DNA of 40,799 nucleotides, from NCBI GenBank assembly GCA_041082235.1, contig JBDOIG010000130.1, positions 1 through 40,799 on the forward strand. The letters run 5' to 3'. The position numbers were made by a program, and so were the translations under genes. Below the pieces are notes generated by a model that was given only the letters and a program-made list of their open reading frames with translations, did not search any database and was not told the origin of the DNA. Source of the DNA: CALJEL01 sp041082235. Its GTDB lineage: Bacteria > Nitrospirota > Thermodesulfovibrionia > Thermodesulfovibrionales > CALJEL01. Shown here piece after piece: positions 8,934 to 18,020 of this stretch; within the stretch, counting starts at the first letter, position 1, and each line of letters begins with the position of its first letter.

Positions 8934-9470
8934 CTACCTTTTTACCTCACACTTTACACCCTCAAAGGCATAGACAATCCTTTTTTCCCTTTCAAGCTTT
9001 TCAGATGGAAAGGCCTGTGGCTTAAGATTCTCCATTATTCGGGAAAGTTCTTCTTTTGAAGGAAGGTCCTCTATCCTCTCACCAATAATCTTGCCTGTGA
9101 GGACATCCATTACCCTTGCCCTTTCACCGTCAGTGACCGCTGCACAGGGGATTTGATGTTCCTTTATAACCCTTGCAAAGGCAAGGACGTATCTCTCCCA
9201 GGATTCAATGGAGGTGGGTGAACACCTGATAAGCATTGCCTCAGAATTGTTGAGTTTAATCATAAAATCAATGGAAATCTTTATAGTGCAATCACTCAAT
9301 TTGAGTTCAAATTCAGGATCAATAAGGATATCATCCTTTGAAAAACCCTTATCCTTTGTAAGGGACTGCCACACCTTCATCCTTATGCCACTCAGTTGAA
9401 GAAGTTCCTTCCTTTCTTCTTCCTCTATCTTCTGTCTTATAAGTTCTTTTCTTGAAATATTATTCTCCAA
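8934..9470 (-). CDS. HsdR N-terminal domain-like protein (PD-(D/E)XK-type fold suspected)
   Basis: 178 residues, no signal peptide. After a charged helix (KELIRQKIEEEERKELLQ) comes a segment, EFELKLSDCTIKISIDFMIKL then EAMLIRCSPTSIESWERYVLAFARV, that looks like the type I restriction HsdR_N_2 domain (PF13588) found as short stand-alone proteins. The strand-turn-strand DFMIKL...MLIRCSP is where a PD-(D/E)XK nuclease core would be, but the canonical E-x-K is not obvious, so catalysis is uncertain. It overlaps the 3' end of livF by 11 bases and is the last gene of the liv operon, with no restriction subunits nearby. A role in restriction is therefore unlikely; function unknown. Confidence 0.5.
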   Translation of the reverse strand: MENNISRKELIRQKIEEEERKELLQLSGIRMKVWQSLTKDKGFSKDDILIDPEFELKLSDCTIKISIDFMIKLNNSEAMLIRCSPTSIESWERYVLAFARVIKEHQIPCAAVTDGERARVMDVLTGKIIGERIEDLPSKEELSRIMENLKPQAFPSEKLEREKRIVYAFEGVKCEVKR

Positions 9471-10155
9471 GATAGGCCCTCCTTAATTCTTCATTGTTTA
9501 AGAGCTCAGAGCCCTTACCCTCAAGCCTTATAATTCCTCCCTCTATCACATAAGCCCTGTGAGAAAGTGAGAGGGCTGCCCTTGCATTCTGCTCCACGAG
9601 GAGTACTGTAACACCGCTGGAATTTATTTTTTTAATAATAGAAAATATCTTTGTTACCATAAGGGGTGAGAGTCCAAGGGATGGCTCATCGAACATTATG
9701 AGTTTTGGCTCTGACATGAGTGCCCTTGCAATGGCAAGCATCTGCTGTTCTCCTCCACTCAATGTACCTGCGATCTGTTTTCTCCTTTCCTTTAAGACAG
9801 GAAAAAGCTGAAATATCTCATCAAGGATAGAGGTACTTAGCTTCTTTGTAAAGGCTCCCATCTCAAGGTTCTCCATAACTGTTAAATAAGGGAATATCCT
9901 CCTTCCTTCGGGCACAAGTGTAAGCCCCCTTCTCATGATTTTATGGGGAGGTTGTCCTGTTATGTCTTCACCATTAAAGATTATCTTTCCTGAAAAGGGC
10001 CTCACCGCACCAGCAATACTCATAAGTGTGGAGGTTTTCCCGGCACCATTTGAACCGATCATTGAGACTATCTCTCCCTCTCTTACGGTTAAATTAATTC
10101 CCTTTACAGCCTTTATAGGGCCATAAGATACCTGAAGATTCATAAGCTCAAGCAT
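9460..10155 (-). CDS. livF: Branched-chain amino acid ABC transporter ATP-binding protein LivF
   Basis: 231 residues from the ATG at 10155, chosen because GGAAAGGAAG precedes it; a TTG at 10170 would swallow that ribosome site. It contains Walker A (GSNGAGKTST), the LSGGEQQMLAIARAL signature, Walker B (LIMFDEPSLGLSP) and the switch region (VLLVEQNA). VPEGRRIFPYLTVMENLEMGA is typical of LivF rather than LivG. It would couple ATP hydrolysis to uptake of leucine, isoleucine and valine or related amino acids at the inner membrane. It overlaps livG by 8 bases. Confidence 0.93.
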   Translation of the reverse strand: MLELMNLQVSYGPIKAVKGINLTVREGEIVSMIGSNGAGKTSTLMSIAGAVRPFSGKIIFNGEDITGQPPHKIMRRGLTLVPEGRRIFPYLTVMENLEMGAFTKKLSTSILDEIFQLFPVLKERRKQIAGTLSGGEQQMLAIARALMSEPKLIMFDEPSLGLSPLMVTKIFSIIKKINSSGVTVLLVEQNARAALSLSHRAYVIEGGIIRLEGKGSELLNNEELRRAYLGE

Positions 10156-10915
10156 GGGCTTCCTTTCCAAGATATGCCTCTATTACAAGCGGATCATTCT
10201 TTACCATCTCAGGTGTTCCCTCAGATATCTTCACTCCATGGTCAAGGACAATTATCCACTCAGAGACGCCCATCACGACCTTCATGTCATGTTCTATGAG
10301 GACTACAGTCTTACCAATTTCTTTCAATCTCTTCATTATCTCCATCATCTCTGCTGTCTCCTGAGGGTTCATACCTGCTGTTGGCTCATCAAGCAGCATT
10401 ACCTCTGCTTCTGTGGCAAGGGCCCTTGCAATCTCAAGCCTCCTCTGACTTCCATAGGGTAATTCTCCAGCTGCTCTATCTAACTCCTCATGAAGACCTA
10501 CGAATTCAAGATACTCATAGGCCCTCTGCCTCAGGGACTCCTCCTGTCTCAAAAAGTCCTTTGTCCTTAAAAGAGAAGCCCATATCTTCTGACCACAGGA
10601 GTTATGCTGACCGGAAAGGACATTTTCAAGAACAGTCATTTCTTTAAATAATCTTATGTTCTGAAAGGTCCTTGCAATACCAGCCCTTGAAATACTGTGA
10701 GGAGGAAGACCTACAATATTTTTGCCTTTAAATAAAATTTCTCCCCTTGATGGTTTTGTTAGACCTGTCAGGCAATTAAAGAGGGTAGTCTTTCCAGCAC
10801 CGTTTGGTCCTATGATTGAAAAGATGGCATTCTCCTTGATCCTGAAGGAAACCTCCTCAAGGGCAGCAAGTCCACCAAAGTATTTTGTTAATCCCTTAAA
10901 CTCAATTATATGCAT
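10148..10915 (-). CDS. livG: Branched-chain amino acid ABC transporter ATP-binding protein LivG
   Basis: 255 residues, the usual LivG length. Walker A is GPNGAGKTTLFNCLTG and the diagnostic GIARTFQNIRLFKEMTVLENV stretch is present. The signature segment is LPYGSQRRLEIARALATE, then MLLDEPTAGMNPQE (Walker B) and VLIEHDMKVVMG. It is the second ATPase of the Liv transporter and pairs with LivF on the cytoplasmic side of LivHM. A 50-base gap separates it from livM, with only a weak ribosome site visible. Confidence 0.94.
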   Translation of the reverse strand: MHIIEFKGLTKYFGGLAALEEVSFRIKENAIFSIIGPNGAGKTTLFNCLTGLTKPSRGEILFKGKNIVGLPPHSISRAGIARTFQNIRLFKEMTVLENVLSGQHNSCGQKIWASLLRTKDFLRQEESLRQRAYEYLEFVGLHEELDRAAGELPYGSQRRLEIARALATEAEVMLLDEPTAGMNPQETAEMMEIMKRLKEIGKTVVLIEHDMKVVMGVSEWIIVLDHGVKISEGTPEMVKNDPLVIEAYLGKEAHA

Positions 10916-10965
10916 GTTAAGCCCGCACTTTATCCAAAATCTCTCGATAGAAAATTTATGATAAA

Positions 10966-12087
10966 TTACGGTTTATTGTGTCTACTTATAATTAATCCCT
11001 GCGGTCTGAATATCATCATGAATATAAGGCCTGCACCGAGAAAGACCATCCTGTATTGCTCAAATTCCCTGAGTATTTCAGGAAGTACCACAAGTATAAT
11101 AGCACCGATAATGGAGCCACCTATAGAGCCCTGGCCTCCAAGTATTACCATTGATAGTATCAGGACTGACTCAAGGAATGTAAAGCTTTCAGGAGATACA
11201 AACCTCATCTTTGCTGCAAAGAGCTGCCCTGCCAGCCCAGCCCAGAGGGCTCCGAAGGTAAAGGCATAGAGTTTGTAAAGAAAGGTGTCTATTCCAATTG
11301 TAGAGGCTGCTATCTCATCATCTCTTATACTCATCCATGCCCTTCCAGCCTTTGAATTGATCACCCTGTTTATGAGGAAGATTGTAAAAAGCACAAAGAA
11401 AAGCACGAGGTAATAATAATCTGTGACACCCTTAAATTCAATACCAATTATTGAAGGTCTTTGTATGCCGGCTATGCCATTTGGTCCATTTGTTACACTC
11501 ACCCAGTTATTAAGAACAATCCTTGTGATCTCACCAAATCCAAGGGTTACTATTGCCAGATAATCGCCTCTTAATCTGAGAGCGGGTATGCCGAGAAGAA
11601 AACCAGCCACCGCGCTTATTGCCATTGATATAGGAAGGGATTCCCAGAATCCAAGAGCTAATGTTGTATTGAGGAGTGCATAAGAATAGGCGCCGATGGC
11701 ATAAAAGGCAGCAAAACCAAGATTGAGAAGCCCTGTGTATCCAACCACTATATTAAGTCCCAGTGAAAGGATTATGTATATGCCCGCAAGACTTGCTGTA
11801 TCCACCACATAGGGGCTCGTGATAAATGGCAACAGCAAGGCAACGGAGAGGGAAAGATAGAGGTATGCAGTAGAAGGTATTGTTTTAATCTGTTCAAAAA
11901 GGCTGAATTTTTTCCCCCTGGATAGGGCAATAGTTCTTTCAAGAAACCTCCAGAGGATTCCTGCACCCAGGATGCCCCCTGATATCACGATAGCTGTTTT
12001 TGCTCCTGTGAAAGGAAAAGAAAGGACACCAAACCATGCCGGGATGAGAAGCCAGTTTGGAATCCGCATTAGCCATGCAATAGACAT
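10966..12087 (-). CDS. livM: Branched-chain amino acid ABC transporter permease LivM
   Basis: 373 residues, highly hydrophobic, with many membrane spans. LivM-type motifs are VVGYTGLLNLGFAAFYAIGAY, ALRLRGDYLAIVTLGFGEITRIV, GRAWMSIRDDEIAASTIGID (cytoplasmic loop contacting the ATPases) and VILGGQGSIGGSIIGA. The first 90 residues are an N-terminal extension with extra membrane segments before the conserved core, as in longer LivM proteins. It directly abuts livH (one gene ends as the next begins). It forms the transport channel together with LivH. Confidence 0.93.
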   Translation of the reverse strand: MSIAWLMRIPNWLLIPAWFGVLSFPFTGAKTAIVISGGILGAGILWRFLERTIALSRGKKFSLFEQIKTIPSTAYLYLSLSVALLLPFITSPYVVDTASLAGIYIILSLGLNIVVGYTGLLNLGFAAFYAIGAYSYALLNTTLALGFWESLPISMAISAVAGFLLGIPALRLRGDYLAIVTLGFGEITRIVLNNWVSVTNGPNGIAGIQRPSIIGIEFKGVTDYYYLVLFFVLFTIFLINRVINSKAGRAWMSIRDDEIAASTIGIDTFLYKLYAFTFGALWAGLAGQLFAAKMRFVSPESFTFLESVLILSMVILGGQGSIGGSIIGAIILVVLPEILREFEQYRMVFLGAGLIFMMIFRPQGLIISRHNKP

Positions 12088-12990
12088 TTAAACCTTTTCC
12101 TCCATTGGTCTCTTAAAAAGGCCGGTTGGTCTTATCAGAAGGATAATTATGAGCACAACGAAGGCATAGGCATCTTTGTATTCGCTTGAGATATAACCAG
12201 CTGCAAGGCCTTCTATCAGGCCAAGCAGGATCCCGCCGACCATTGCACCGGGTATACTTCCTATGCCACCAAGTACAGCAGCAGTGAAGGCCTTAATCCC
12301 TGCTATATAGCCCATGTAATAATTAATCAAGCTGTAATAAAGGGTTACCATGAAGCCAGCTATTGCGGCCAGTGCAGAGCCAATGATAAAGGTTATGGCT
12401 ATTATTCTGTCTGTATCTATTCCCACAAGGGATGCCATAATCCTGTCCTGGGCAACTGCCCTCATTGCCTTGCCAGTTTTTGTCCTGGAGATAAAGAAAT
12501 GAAGGAAGATCATAACTACTGAGGAGACAATTATTATAGTTATCTGAACCGGTGTTACCTTTGCACTTCCAATCGTAAAGCCTGTATTAGAAAAAACAGG
12601 TGGGAAGACCTTATAAGTAGCACCCTGTGTGAGCATCACAAAGTTCTGAAGAAATATAGATACCCCGATGGCGCTTATAAGTGGACTTAATCTCGGAGCA
12701 TTTCTTAAAGGCCTGTAGGCAACCCTTTCAACGGTTACTCCACAGGCCGAAACAAAGATAATGCTCAGAAGCATACTCAGGATAATGCTCAGAAGGATAT
12801 GGGTTTTTGTTAATCCTGCGCCTGTGAGGAAACCAAAACTTATTACTGTCATATAGGCACCAAGCATGTATATCTCACCATGGGCAAAATTTATAAGTTG
12901 AAGAATACCATAGACCATGGTGTAACCAAGGGCTATGAGTGCATAAACATAGCCAAGTGTTAATCCCTGTATGAATTGCTGTAAAAACAT
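12088..12990 (-). CDS. livH: Branched-chain amino acid ABC transporter permease LivH
   Basis: 300 residues, many membrane spans. LivH signatures are LTLGYVYALIALGYTMVYGILQLINFAHGEIYMLGAY, KTGKAMRAVAQDRIMASLVGID and AAVLGGIGSIPGAMVGGILLGLIEGLAAGYIS. Length is normal. It begins 2 bases after the gatB stop, so it shares a transcript with gatB. No livK/livJ binding-protein gene is found in the window, so the binding protein must be encoded elsewhere. Confidence 0.94.
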   Translation of the reverse strand: MFLQQFIQGLTLGYVYALIALGYTMVYGILQLINFAHGEIYMLGAYMTVISFGFLTGAGLTKTHILLSIILSMLLSIIFVSACGVTVERVAYRPLRNAPRLSPLISAIGVSIFLQNFVMLTQGATYKVFPPVFSNTGFTIGSAKVTPVQITIIIVSSVVMIFLHFFISRTKTGKAMRAVAQDRIMASLVGIDTDRIIAITFIIGSALAAIAGFMVTLYYSLINYYMGYIAGIKAFTAAVLGGIGSIPGAMVGGILLGLIEGLAAGYISSEYKDAYAFVVLIIILLIRPTGLFKRPMEEKV

Positions 12991-12992
12991 CT

Positions 12993-14417
12993 CTATTCTG
13001 TCAATTTCTTTTTCAAAAGTTCATTGACCAGTTGAGGAGATGCCTTACCCTTTGTGAGCTTCATGACCTGACCAACAAAGAATCCAATGAGTTTTTCCTC
13101 ACCTGCCCTGTATCGGGCTACCTCCTTTGGATTTTTATTAAGAACCTCTTCAATCGCCCTCTCTATGAAAGATTCATCTGTTATCTGTGTAAGTCCTTTT
13201 TCCTTTACAATCTCTTCAGGAGACTTTCCTGTCCTGTAGACTTCTTCAAAGACGGTCTTTGCTATCTTCTGAGAGATGGTACCTTCATCTATTAATTTAA
13301 GGAGCCTTACCATTGCCTCGGGTGTCACAGGATTATCTTCAAAGCTTTTATTTTCCTCATTTAAAAGCCTTGAGAGTTCACCCATTATCCAGTTCGCAAT
13401 AATCTTCGGAGCACCTCCTAGAGCCACTGTTTTTTCAAACCACTCAGCTATGCTCAGCTCCTGAGCAACAAACATGGCATCGTATGCAGGGAGACCATAT
13501 TGTTTCATAAATCTTTCTTCTTTCTGCTGTGGCAATTCCGGGAGAGTCCTCTTGATCTTCTCTATAGTTTCTGAAGAGATCTCTACAGGGACAAGGTCTG
13601 GCTCTGGAAAGTATCTGTAATCATGGGCCTCTTCCTTTGACCTCATAGACTGGGTCGTCTCTGTTTTTGAGTCCCAGAGCCTTGTCTCCTGTATTATCTT
13701 TTCTCCCTTCTCAAGGGCCCTTATCTGTCTTTCAATCTCATATTCAAGTGCCTTTTCAACAAATCTGAAAGAATTTATGTTTTTTATCTCTGTCTTTACC
13801 CCAAATTCAGTGCTTCCTGAAGGTCTTACTGATATATTTGCATCACACCTCAAAGAGCCCTGTTCCATATTACCATCGCAAACATTAAGGTATCTCAGTA
13901 TTTGCCTTAGCCTTTTCATGAACTGGGCTGCCTCTTTTGGACTTCTTATGTCAGGTCTTGTAACAATCTCCATAAGAGGCACACCAGCCCTGTTAAGGTC
14001 AACGAGGCTATAGTCGCCATCATGGATATTCTTGCCAGCATCCTCTTCAAGGTGAATTCTTATAATGCCAATCCTTTTAATATTTCCATCAACCCCTATC
14101 TCAAGATAACCATCTTCACAGAGAGGCAGCTCATACTGACTTATCTGATAACCCTTTGGTAGATCAGGATAAAAATAATTTTTCCTTGCAAATCTGCTAT
14201 AAGGTGATATCCTGCAATTCATGACAAGGCCTGTCTTTATGGTATAAAGCACAGCCTTGTTATTTAGCACAGGTAGCACCCCTGGCATGCCAATGCAGAC
14301 AGGGCAGACCTGTGTATTAGGTTCAGCACCAAAGGTGGTAGGACATCCACAGAATATCTTTGATTCTGTAAGGAGCTGGGCATGAATCTCAAGCCCTATA
14401 ACCGCCTCATATTGCAT
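12993..14417 (-). CDS. gatB: Asp-tRNA(Asn)/Glu-tRNA(Gln) amidotransferase subunit B
   Basis: 474 residues, standard length for GatB. Diagnostic motifs are YEAVIGLEIHAQLLTESKIFCGC, PNTQVCPVCIGMPGVLPVLN (zinc cysteines), YPDLPKGYQISQYELPL, DLNRAGVPLMEIVTRPDIRSPKEA and DYRYFPEPDLVPV. The C-terminal helical and YqeY-like domain is intact and ends in a Lys-rich tail. It works with GatA (15121-16587) and GatC to transamidate misacylated Glu-tRNA(Gln) or Asp-tRNA(Asn). gatC is not in the window. The ribosome site GGAGG lies within the remnant immediately upstream. Confidence 0.96.
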   Translation of the reverse strand: MQYEAVIGLEIHAQLLTESKIFCGCPTTFGAEPNTQVCPVCIGMPGVLPVLNNKAVLYTIKTGLVMNCRISPYSRFARKNYFYPDLPKGYQISQYELPLCEDGYLEIGVDGNIKRIGIIRIHLEEDAGKNIHDGDYSLVDLNRAGVPLMEIVTRPDIRSPKEAAQFMKRLRQILRYLNVCDGNMEQGSLRCDANISVRPSGSTEFGVKTEIKNINSFRFVEKALEYEIERQIRALEKGEKIIQETRLWDSKTETTQSMRSKEEAHDYRYFPEPDLVPVEISSETIEKIKRTLPELPQQKEERFMKQYGLPAYDAMFVAQELSIAEWFEKTVALGGAPKIIANWIMGELSRLLNEENKSFEDNPVTPEAMVRLLKLIDEGTISQKIAKTVFEEVYRTGKSPEEIVKEKGLTQITDESFIERAIEEVLNKNPKEVARYRAGEEKLIGFFVGQVMKLTKGKASPQLVNELLKKKLTE

Positions 14418-14419
14418 AT

Positions 14420-14699
14420 CTATAATACCTCCATCTCTTTATCAATCTTATGCTGAATAAGGATTGTTTCCTTATAGTCCCTGTAATCTGGCAGTAATGC
14501 CTGATTACGTTCAGCGTAAGTGACCTATCCTTTCTGTCCTTAAGCCACTTTTCCGAGACCCGATAACCACCAATCTGGTACTGCCATATCTCAGGCGTGA
14601 TACCTTCAAAAACTGGTTATTATTAATGTAAAGCCTTTCTCCTTTATATTGCAACCTTTCCACCCTGTTGATGCTCCAAGACAGGGGTAAAGGCTTTCC
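14420..14699 (-). pseudogene. Decayed C-terminal remnant of a type ISP restriction-modification enzyme
   Basis: Three frames together give a continuous similarity. First VERLQYKGERLYINNNQF, then after a shift in a T run FEGITPEIWQYQIGGYRV and SEKWLKDRKDRSLTLNVIRH, then after a second shift YKETILIQHKIDKEMEVL ending at a TAG. This order (VYINK-Q-FEG, W-F-IGGYQV--KWLKDRKGR-LS--DI-HY) is what I recognise as the end of type ISP/IIG N6-adenine methyltransferase-endonucleases. At least two frameshifts and a missing N-terminus make it non-functional. Its last codons supply the GGAGG used by gatB. It fills the whole gap between the MazG-like gene and gatB. Confidence 0.6.
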
Positions 14700-14789
14700 T
14701 CCCCGGTATCACCTCTGATTAATACCTCAAAAAATCTTTTCAGATAACTCTTTACCACCTTAAAAGTCCTCTGAATCTCTTTATGCCCC

Positions 14790-15128
14790 TCAATACTCAC
14801 TATACTTCTTTGCCTTTCCTCTTACTAAATCTGCTGGATATTTCTTTTCATTTATCTCTATCTTTTTCTTTGCTGCTTCTACAGGGTCAATGCCAAATTT
14901 ATCAGATAGCTTGGTAAGGTATATCATCACATCTCCGATCTCCTCTTTGAGTCTTTGAAGCTTTTCTGGTGAAAGATTATAACTTTCCTCCGCTGTCAGC
15001 CATTGGAATAGTTCAACAACCTCTGAGACCTCAACACTCAATGCCATGGCAAGATTCTTTGGAGAATGGAATTTTTCCCAGTCTCGTTCTTTTGCAAATG
15101 TCCTTAACCTTTTAATAAGGTCATCCAT
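14790..15128 (-). CDS. MazG-like nucleotide pyrophosphohydrolase (dCTP pyrophosphatase type)
   Basis: 112 residues from the ATG at 15128, which overlaps the gatA stop; a farther upstream start would lie deep inside gatA. All-alpha NTP-PPase motifs are present: RDWEKFHSPKNLAMALSVEVSEVVELFQWL (the E-x2-E metal ligands) and LKEEIGDVMIYLTKLSDKFG (the E-x2-D pair). The length and the W-x-x-F-H-x-P-K-N start match the DCTPP1/RS21-C6-type MazG-like family. It probably hydrolyses non-canonical or excess dNTPs to monophosphates, cleaning the nucleotide pool. It is the third gene of the ugd-gatA run. Confidence 0.85.
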   Translation of the reverse strand: MDDLIKRLRTFAKERDWEKFHSPKNLAMALSVEVSEVVELFQWLTAEESYNLSPEKLQRLKEEIGDVMIYLTKLSDKFGIDPVEAAKKKIEINEKKYPADLVRGKAKKYSEY

Positions 15129-16587
15129 TTTCAATGGGTGGTTTTCTCTTGTGCCAGTCAGTTGCCTGTTCATAGGCATAGGCTACCTGAAGGATTGTCT
15201 CTTCATCAAAGTGCTTGCCTATTATCTGAAGGCCAATGGGAAGATTCCCTGAGCTCAAGCCACATGGGATTGATACGGCAGGGACACCTGCAAGATTTAC
15301 AGATATAGTAAATATATCACTGAGATACATCTGCAATGGATCAGAAACCTTTTCCCCGATCTTAAAGGCAGGTGTAGGTGAGGTAGGGGTTATTATTACA
15401 TCAACTGACCTGAAGGCCTCTTCAAAGTCTCTTTTTATGAGGGTTCTAACCTGCTGTGCTTTTTTGTAATAGGCCTCATAATAGCCTGATGAGAGGGCAT
15501 AAGTTCCAAGCATTATCCTTCTTTTTACCTCATCTCCAAAGCCCTGTGAGCGGGTCTTCATGTACATATCTATTAAGTCTTTGCCATTTATTCTCAATCC
15601 ATATTTAATACCATCGTATCTTGCAAGGTTTGAAGATGCCTCAGAAGTAGCAAGTATGTAATAGGTCGCAACTGCATATCCTGTATGTGGTAAGGAAATA
15701 TTTACCAGCTCAGCACCCATTGTATTGAGAAGTTTTACTGCCTTGAGGACTGCCTCCCTGACTTCCCTGTCTGTGCCTTCAATAAAATATTCTTCCGGAA
15801 TACCAATCTTCAACTCTTTAATATCCTTACCGAGGACTTTAGTGAAGTCCTTTGGAGGATACGGTGCAGATGTGGAATCCTTCGGGTCATGACCTGCTAT
15901 GAAATTCATAATAATGGCTGAGTCATAGACAGTCTTTGTAATAGGTCCTATCTGGTCAAGGGATGATGCAAAGGCAACAAGGCCAAATCTTGATACCATC
16001 CCGTATGTTGGTTTTAACCCAACAACCCCGCATAGTGCTGCAGGCTGTCTTATTGAACCACCTGTATCAGAACCAAGGGCAGCAATACATTCATCTGCAC
16101 TGACTGCTGCTGCTGAGCCACCGCTGCTACCACCAGGGATACGCTCAAGATCCCATGGATTTTTTGTAACACCAAAGGCAGAATTTTCTGTTGATGAGCC
16201 CATGGCAAACTCATCCATATTTGTCTTGCCCGTCAGTATATACCCTGCCCTGATGAGTCTTTCAGTAACGGTGCTCTCATAAGGTGGTATAAAGTTTTCA
16301 AGTATCTTTGATGCACAGGTTGTCTTTATTCCAAGGGTGCAGATATTGTCCTTTACAGCAACAGGAATACCTGTAAGTGTGGTTGCCTTTCCTTCAAGAA
16401 TGAGTCTTTCCGCCAAATCTCCAGCTCTTTTTGCCTCATCAGGTGTGGGGGTAATATAGGCCTTTATGGCGGGTTCTATCTTTTCTATTCTTTTGTAAAC
16501 ATCCTCAATAAGCTCTGCTGGTCTGATCTCCTTTCTGAGGAGCATCTGACTCAGTGTCTTTATGTCAAGGCTGTAGAGATTCTCCAT
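15121..16587 (-). CDS. gatA: Asp-tRNA(Asn)/Glu-tRNA(Gln) amidotransferase subunit A
   Basis: 488 residues from the ATG at 16587 (MENLYSLDIKTLSQML), the normal GatA start; an upstream in-frame start would overlap ugd by about 80 bases. Amidase-signature elements are VAVKDNICT (catalytic Lys), GSSGGSAAAVSADECIAALGSDTGGSIRQPA (cis-Ser and nucleophile Ser) and FGLVAFASSLDQIGPITKTV. It releases ammonia from glutamine for GatB. The start falls 2 bases after the ugd stop. Confidence 0.95.
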   Translation of the reverse strand: MENLYSLDIKTLSQMLLRKEIRPAELIEDVYKRIEKIEPAIKAYITPTPDEAKRAGDLAERLILEGKATTLTGIPVAVKDNICTLGIKTTCASKILENFIPPYESTVTERLIRAGYILTGKTNMDEFAMGSSTENSAFGVTKNPWDLERIPGGSSGGSAAAVSADECIAALGSDTGGSIRQPAALCGVVGLKPTYGMVSRFGLVAFASSLDQIGPITKTVYDSAIIMNFIAGHDPKDSTSAPYPPKDFTKVLGKDIKELKIGIPEEYFIEGTDREVREAVLKAVKLLNTMGAELVNISLPHTGYAVATYYILATSEASSNLARYDGIKYGLRINGKDLIDMYMKTRSQGFGDEVKRRIMLGTYALSSGYYEAYYKKAQQVRTLIKRDFEEAFRSVDVIITPTSPTPAFKIGEKVSDPLQMYLSDIFTISVNLAGVPAVSIPCGLSSGNLPIGLQIIGKHFDEETILQVAYAYEQATDWHKRKPPIENG

Positions 16588-16588
16588 A

Positions 16589-17893
16589 TCAGATATCCCT
16601 TCCAACAGAATGATATATAAAGCCAAGCTCCCTGAGTTTTTTCGGTTCATAGATATTTCTAAGGTCAAAGAAATATCTGTTCTTCATCAGAGATTTTATC
16701 CTTTCAAGTTCAAGATTCCTGAATTCATTCCATTCTGTAATTATAACCAGTGCATCAGCACCACTACAGGCATCATAGGGATCCTGAGCGTATATTATGT
16801 CAGGGAAAAGGCCTTTCATCTCATCCATCGCAGCGGGGTCATATGCCCTTATTGCCGCACCTGATTTTTTAAGTTCATTGATTATATAGATAGAAGGTGA
16901 CTCCCTTATATCATTGGTATTGGGTTTGAAGGAAAGACCAAGGATTGTTATGACTTTATCTTTAAGGTCGCCAAGGGCAGAACTTATCTTTTTGACCATC
17001 CTTTCACGCTGAAGTTGATTTGCCTTCACAGCAGCCTTTACAATGTTAAGTTCCTCTCCGTGTTCCTCAGCAAGTCGTATGAGGGCAAGGGTATCCTTTG
17101 GAAAACAGGATCCACCATATCCGGGACCAGGATGGAGAAATTTAGGACCTATCCTCTGATCAAGCCCCATTGCCTTTGCAACCACATGCACATCAGCTCT
17201 AACCTTTTCACAGAGATTTGCAATCTCATTTATAAATGATATCTTTACAGCCAGAAAAGAATTTGATGCATATTTTATCAGCTCTGCTGTCTCAATATTT
17301 GTTATCACAAAGGGTGTTTCAATGAGATAAAGGGGTCTGTAGAGATCTCTCATGATAGCAATTGCCTCCGGGCTCTCTGCTCCGATGACAACCCTGTTCG
17401 GTCTCATGAAGTCTTCTATTGCAGAACCCTCCCTGAGAAATTCCGGATTTGATACTATATCAAAGCGATGGTTTTCATTAAGGGCTTCAGATATAATTTT
17501 TTTTAATCTCTCACCTGTACCAACAGGAACTGTGCTCTTGGTCACTATTACCTTATAGCCATTCATATTTCTTGCTATCTGCCTCGCCACCTCCTCAACA
17601 TAACTGAGGTCTGCAGAGCCATCACCCCTGGGTGGCGTGCCAACAGCAATGAATATTACAAGGGTGTCTTTTACAGCATCAGCGATATCAGTGGAAAATC
17701 TGAGCCTTCCATTTTTAAGATTTTTATTTACAAGGCTTTCAAGCCCTGGTTCAAAAAATGGGATCATACCCTTTTTTAAGGATTCAATCTTTGATTGGTC
17801 TTTATCAACACAGGTGACATAGACACCGAATTCTGCAAAACATGCACCTGTTACAAGACCCACATAACCTGTTCCAATAACTCCTATATGCAA
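16589..17893 (-). CDS. ugd: UDP-glucose 6-dehydrogenase
   Basis: 434 residues from a TTG at 17893 giving MHIGVIGTGYVGLVTGACF. AGGAGG stands 6 bases ahead, so the longer upstream frame is not needed. It has a Rossmann NAD motif (GTGYVG), IFIAVGTPPRGDGSADLSYV, SNPEFLREGSAIEDFMRPNRVVIG, the active-site segment FLHPGPGYGGSCFPKDTLAL with the catalytic Cys, and a second NAD-binding domain ending LRNIYEP. It oxidises UDP-glucose to UDP-glucuronate for polysaccharide synthesis. A palindromic repeat (17910-17938) sits between its ribosome site and the upstream tsaC gene. Confidence 0.93.
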   Translation of the reverse strand: MHIGVIGTGYVGLVTGACFAEFGVYVTCVDKDQSKIESLKKGMIPFFEPGLESLVNKNLKNGRLRFSTDIADAVKDTLVIFIAVGTPPRGDGSADLSYVEEVARQIARNMNGYKVIVTKSTVPVGTGERLKKIISEALNENHRFDIVSNPEFLREGSAIEDFMRPNRVVIGAESPEAIAIMRDLYRPLYLIETPFVITNIETAELIKYASNSFLAVKISFINEIANLCEKVRADVHVVAKAMGLDQRIGPKFLHPGPGYGGSCFPKDTLALIRLAEEHGEELNIVKAAVKANQLQRERMVKKISSALGDLKDKVITILGLSFKPNTNDIRESPSIYIINELKKSGAAIRAYDPAAMDEMKGLFPDIIYAQDPYDACSGADALVIITEWNEFRNLELERIKSLMKNRYFFDLRNIYEPKKLRELGFIYHSVGRDI

Positions 17894-17909
17894 TGGTAAC
17901 CTCCTCTCG

Positions 17910-17938
17910 CACCCCAAAAATCGTTAGTTTTGAGAGCC
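17910..17938 (-). repeat. Palindromic repeat, copy C (leader of ugd)
   Basis: On the plus strand it reads ACCCCAAAAATCGTTAG followed by a decayed right arm (TTTTGAGAG). It lies 11 bases upstream of the ugd ribosome site, so it would be in the 5' leader of the ugd mRNA. Confidence 0.65.
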
Positions 17939-18020
17939 TGTCTGGGTTTACTGAATTTAATTATTATACACTATCACCTGTCAGATACACACCCCAAACA
18001 GAGGTCAGAAGTTTACGGTC

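Noticed and set aside
14606..14800. 64-codon frame upstream of the restriction remnant
   Set aside because: Only its middle overlaps the remnant in a wrong frame. There is no ribosome site and it overlaps the MazG-like 3' end; better explained as part of the decayed gene or junk.
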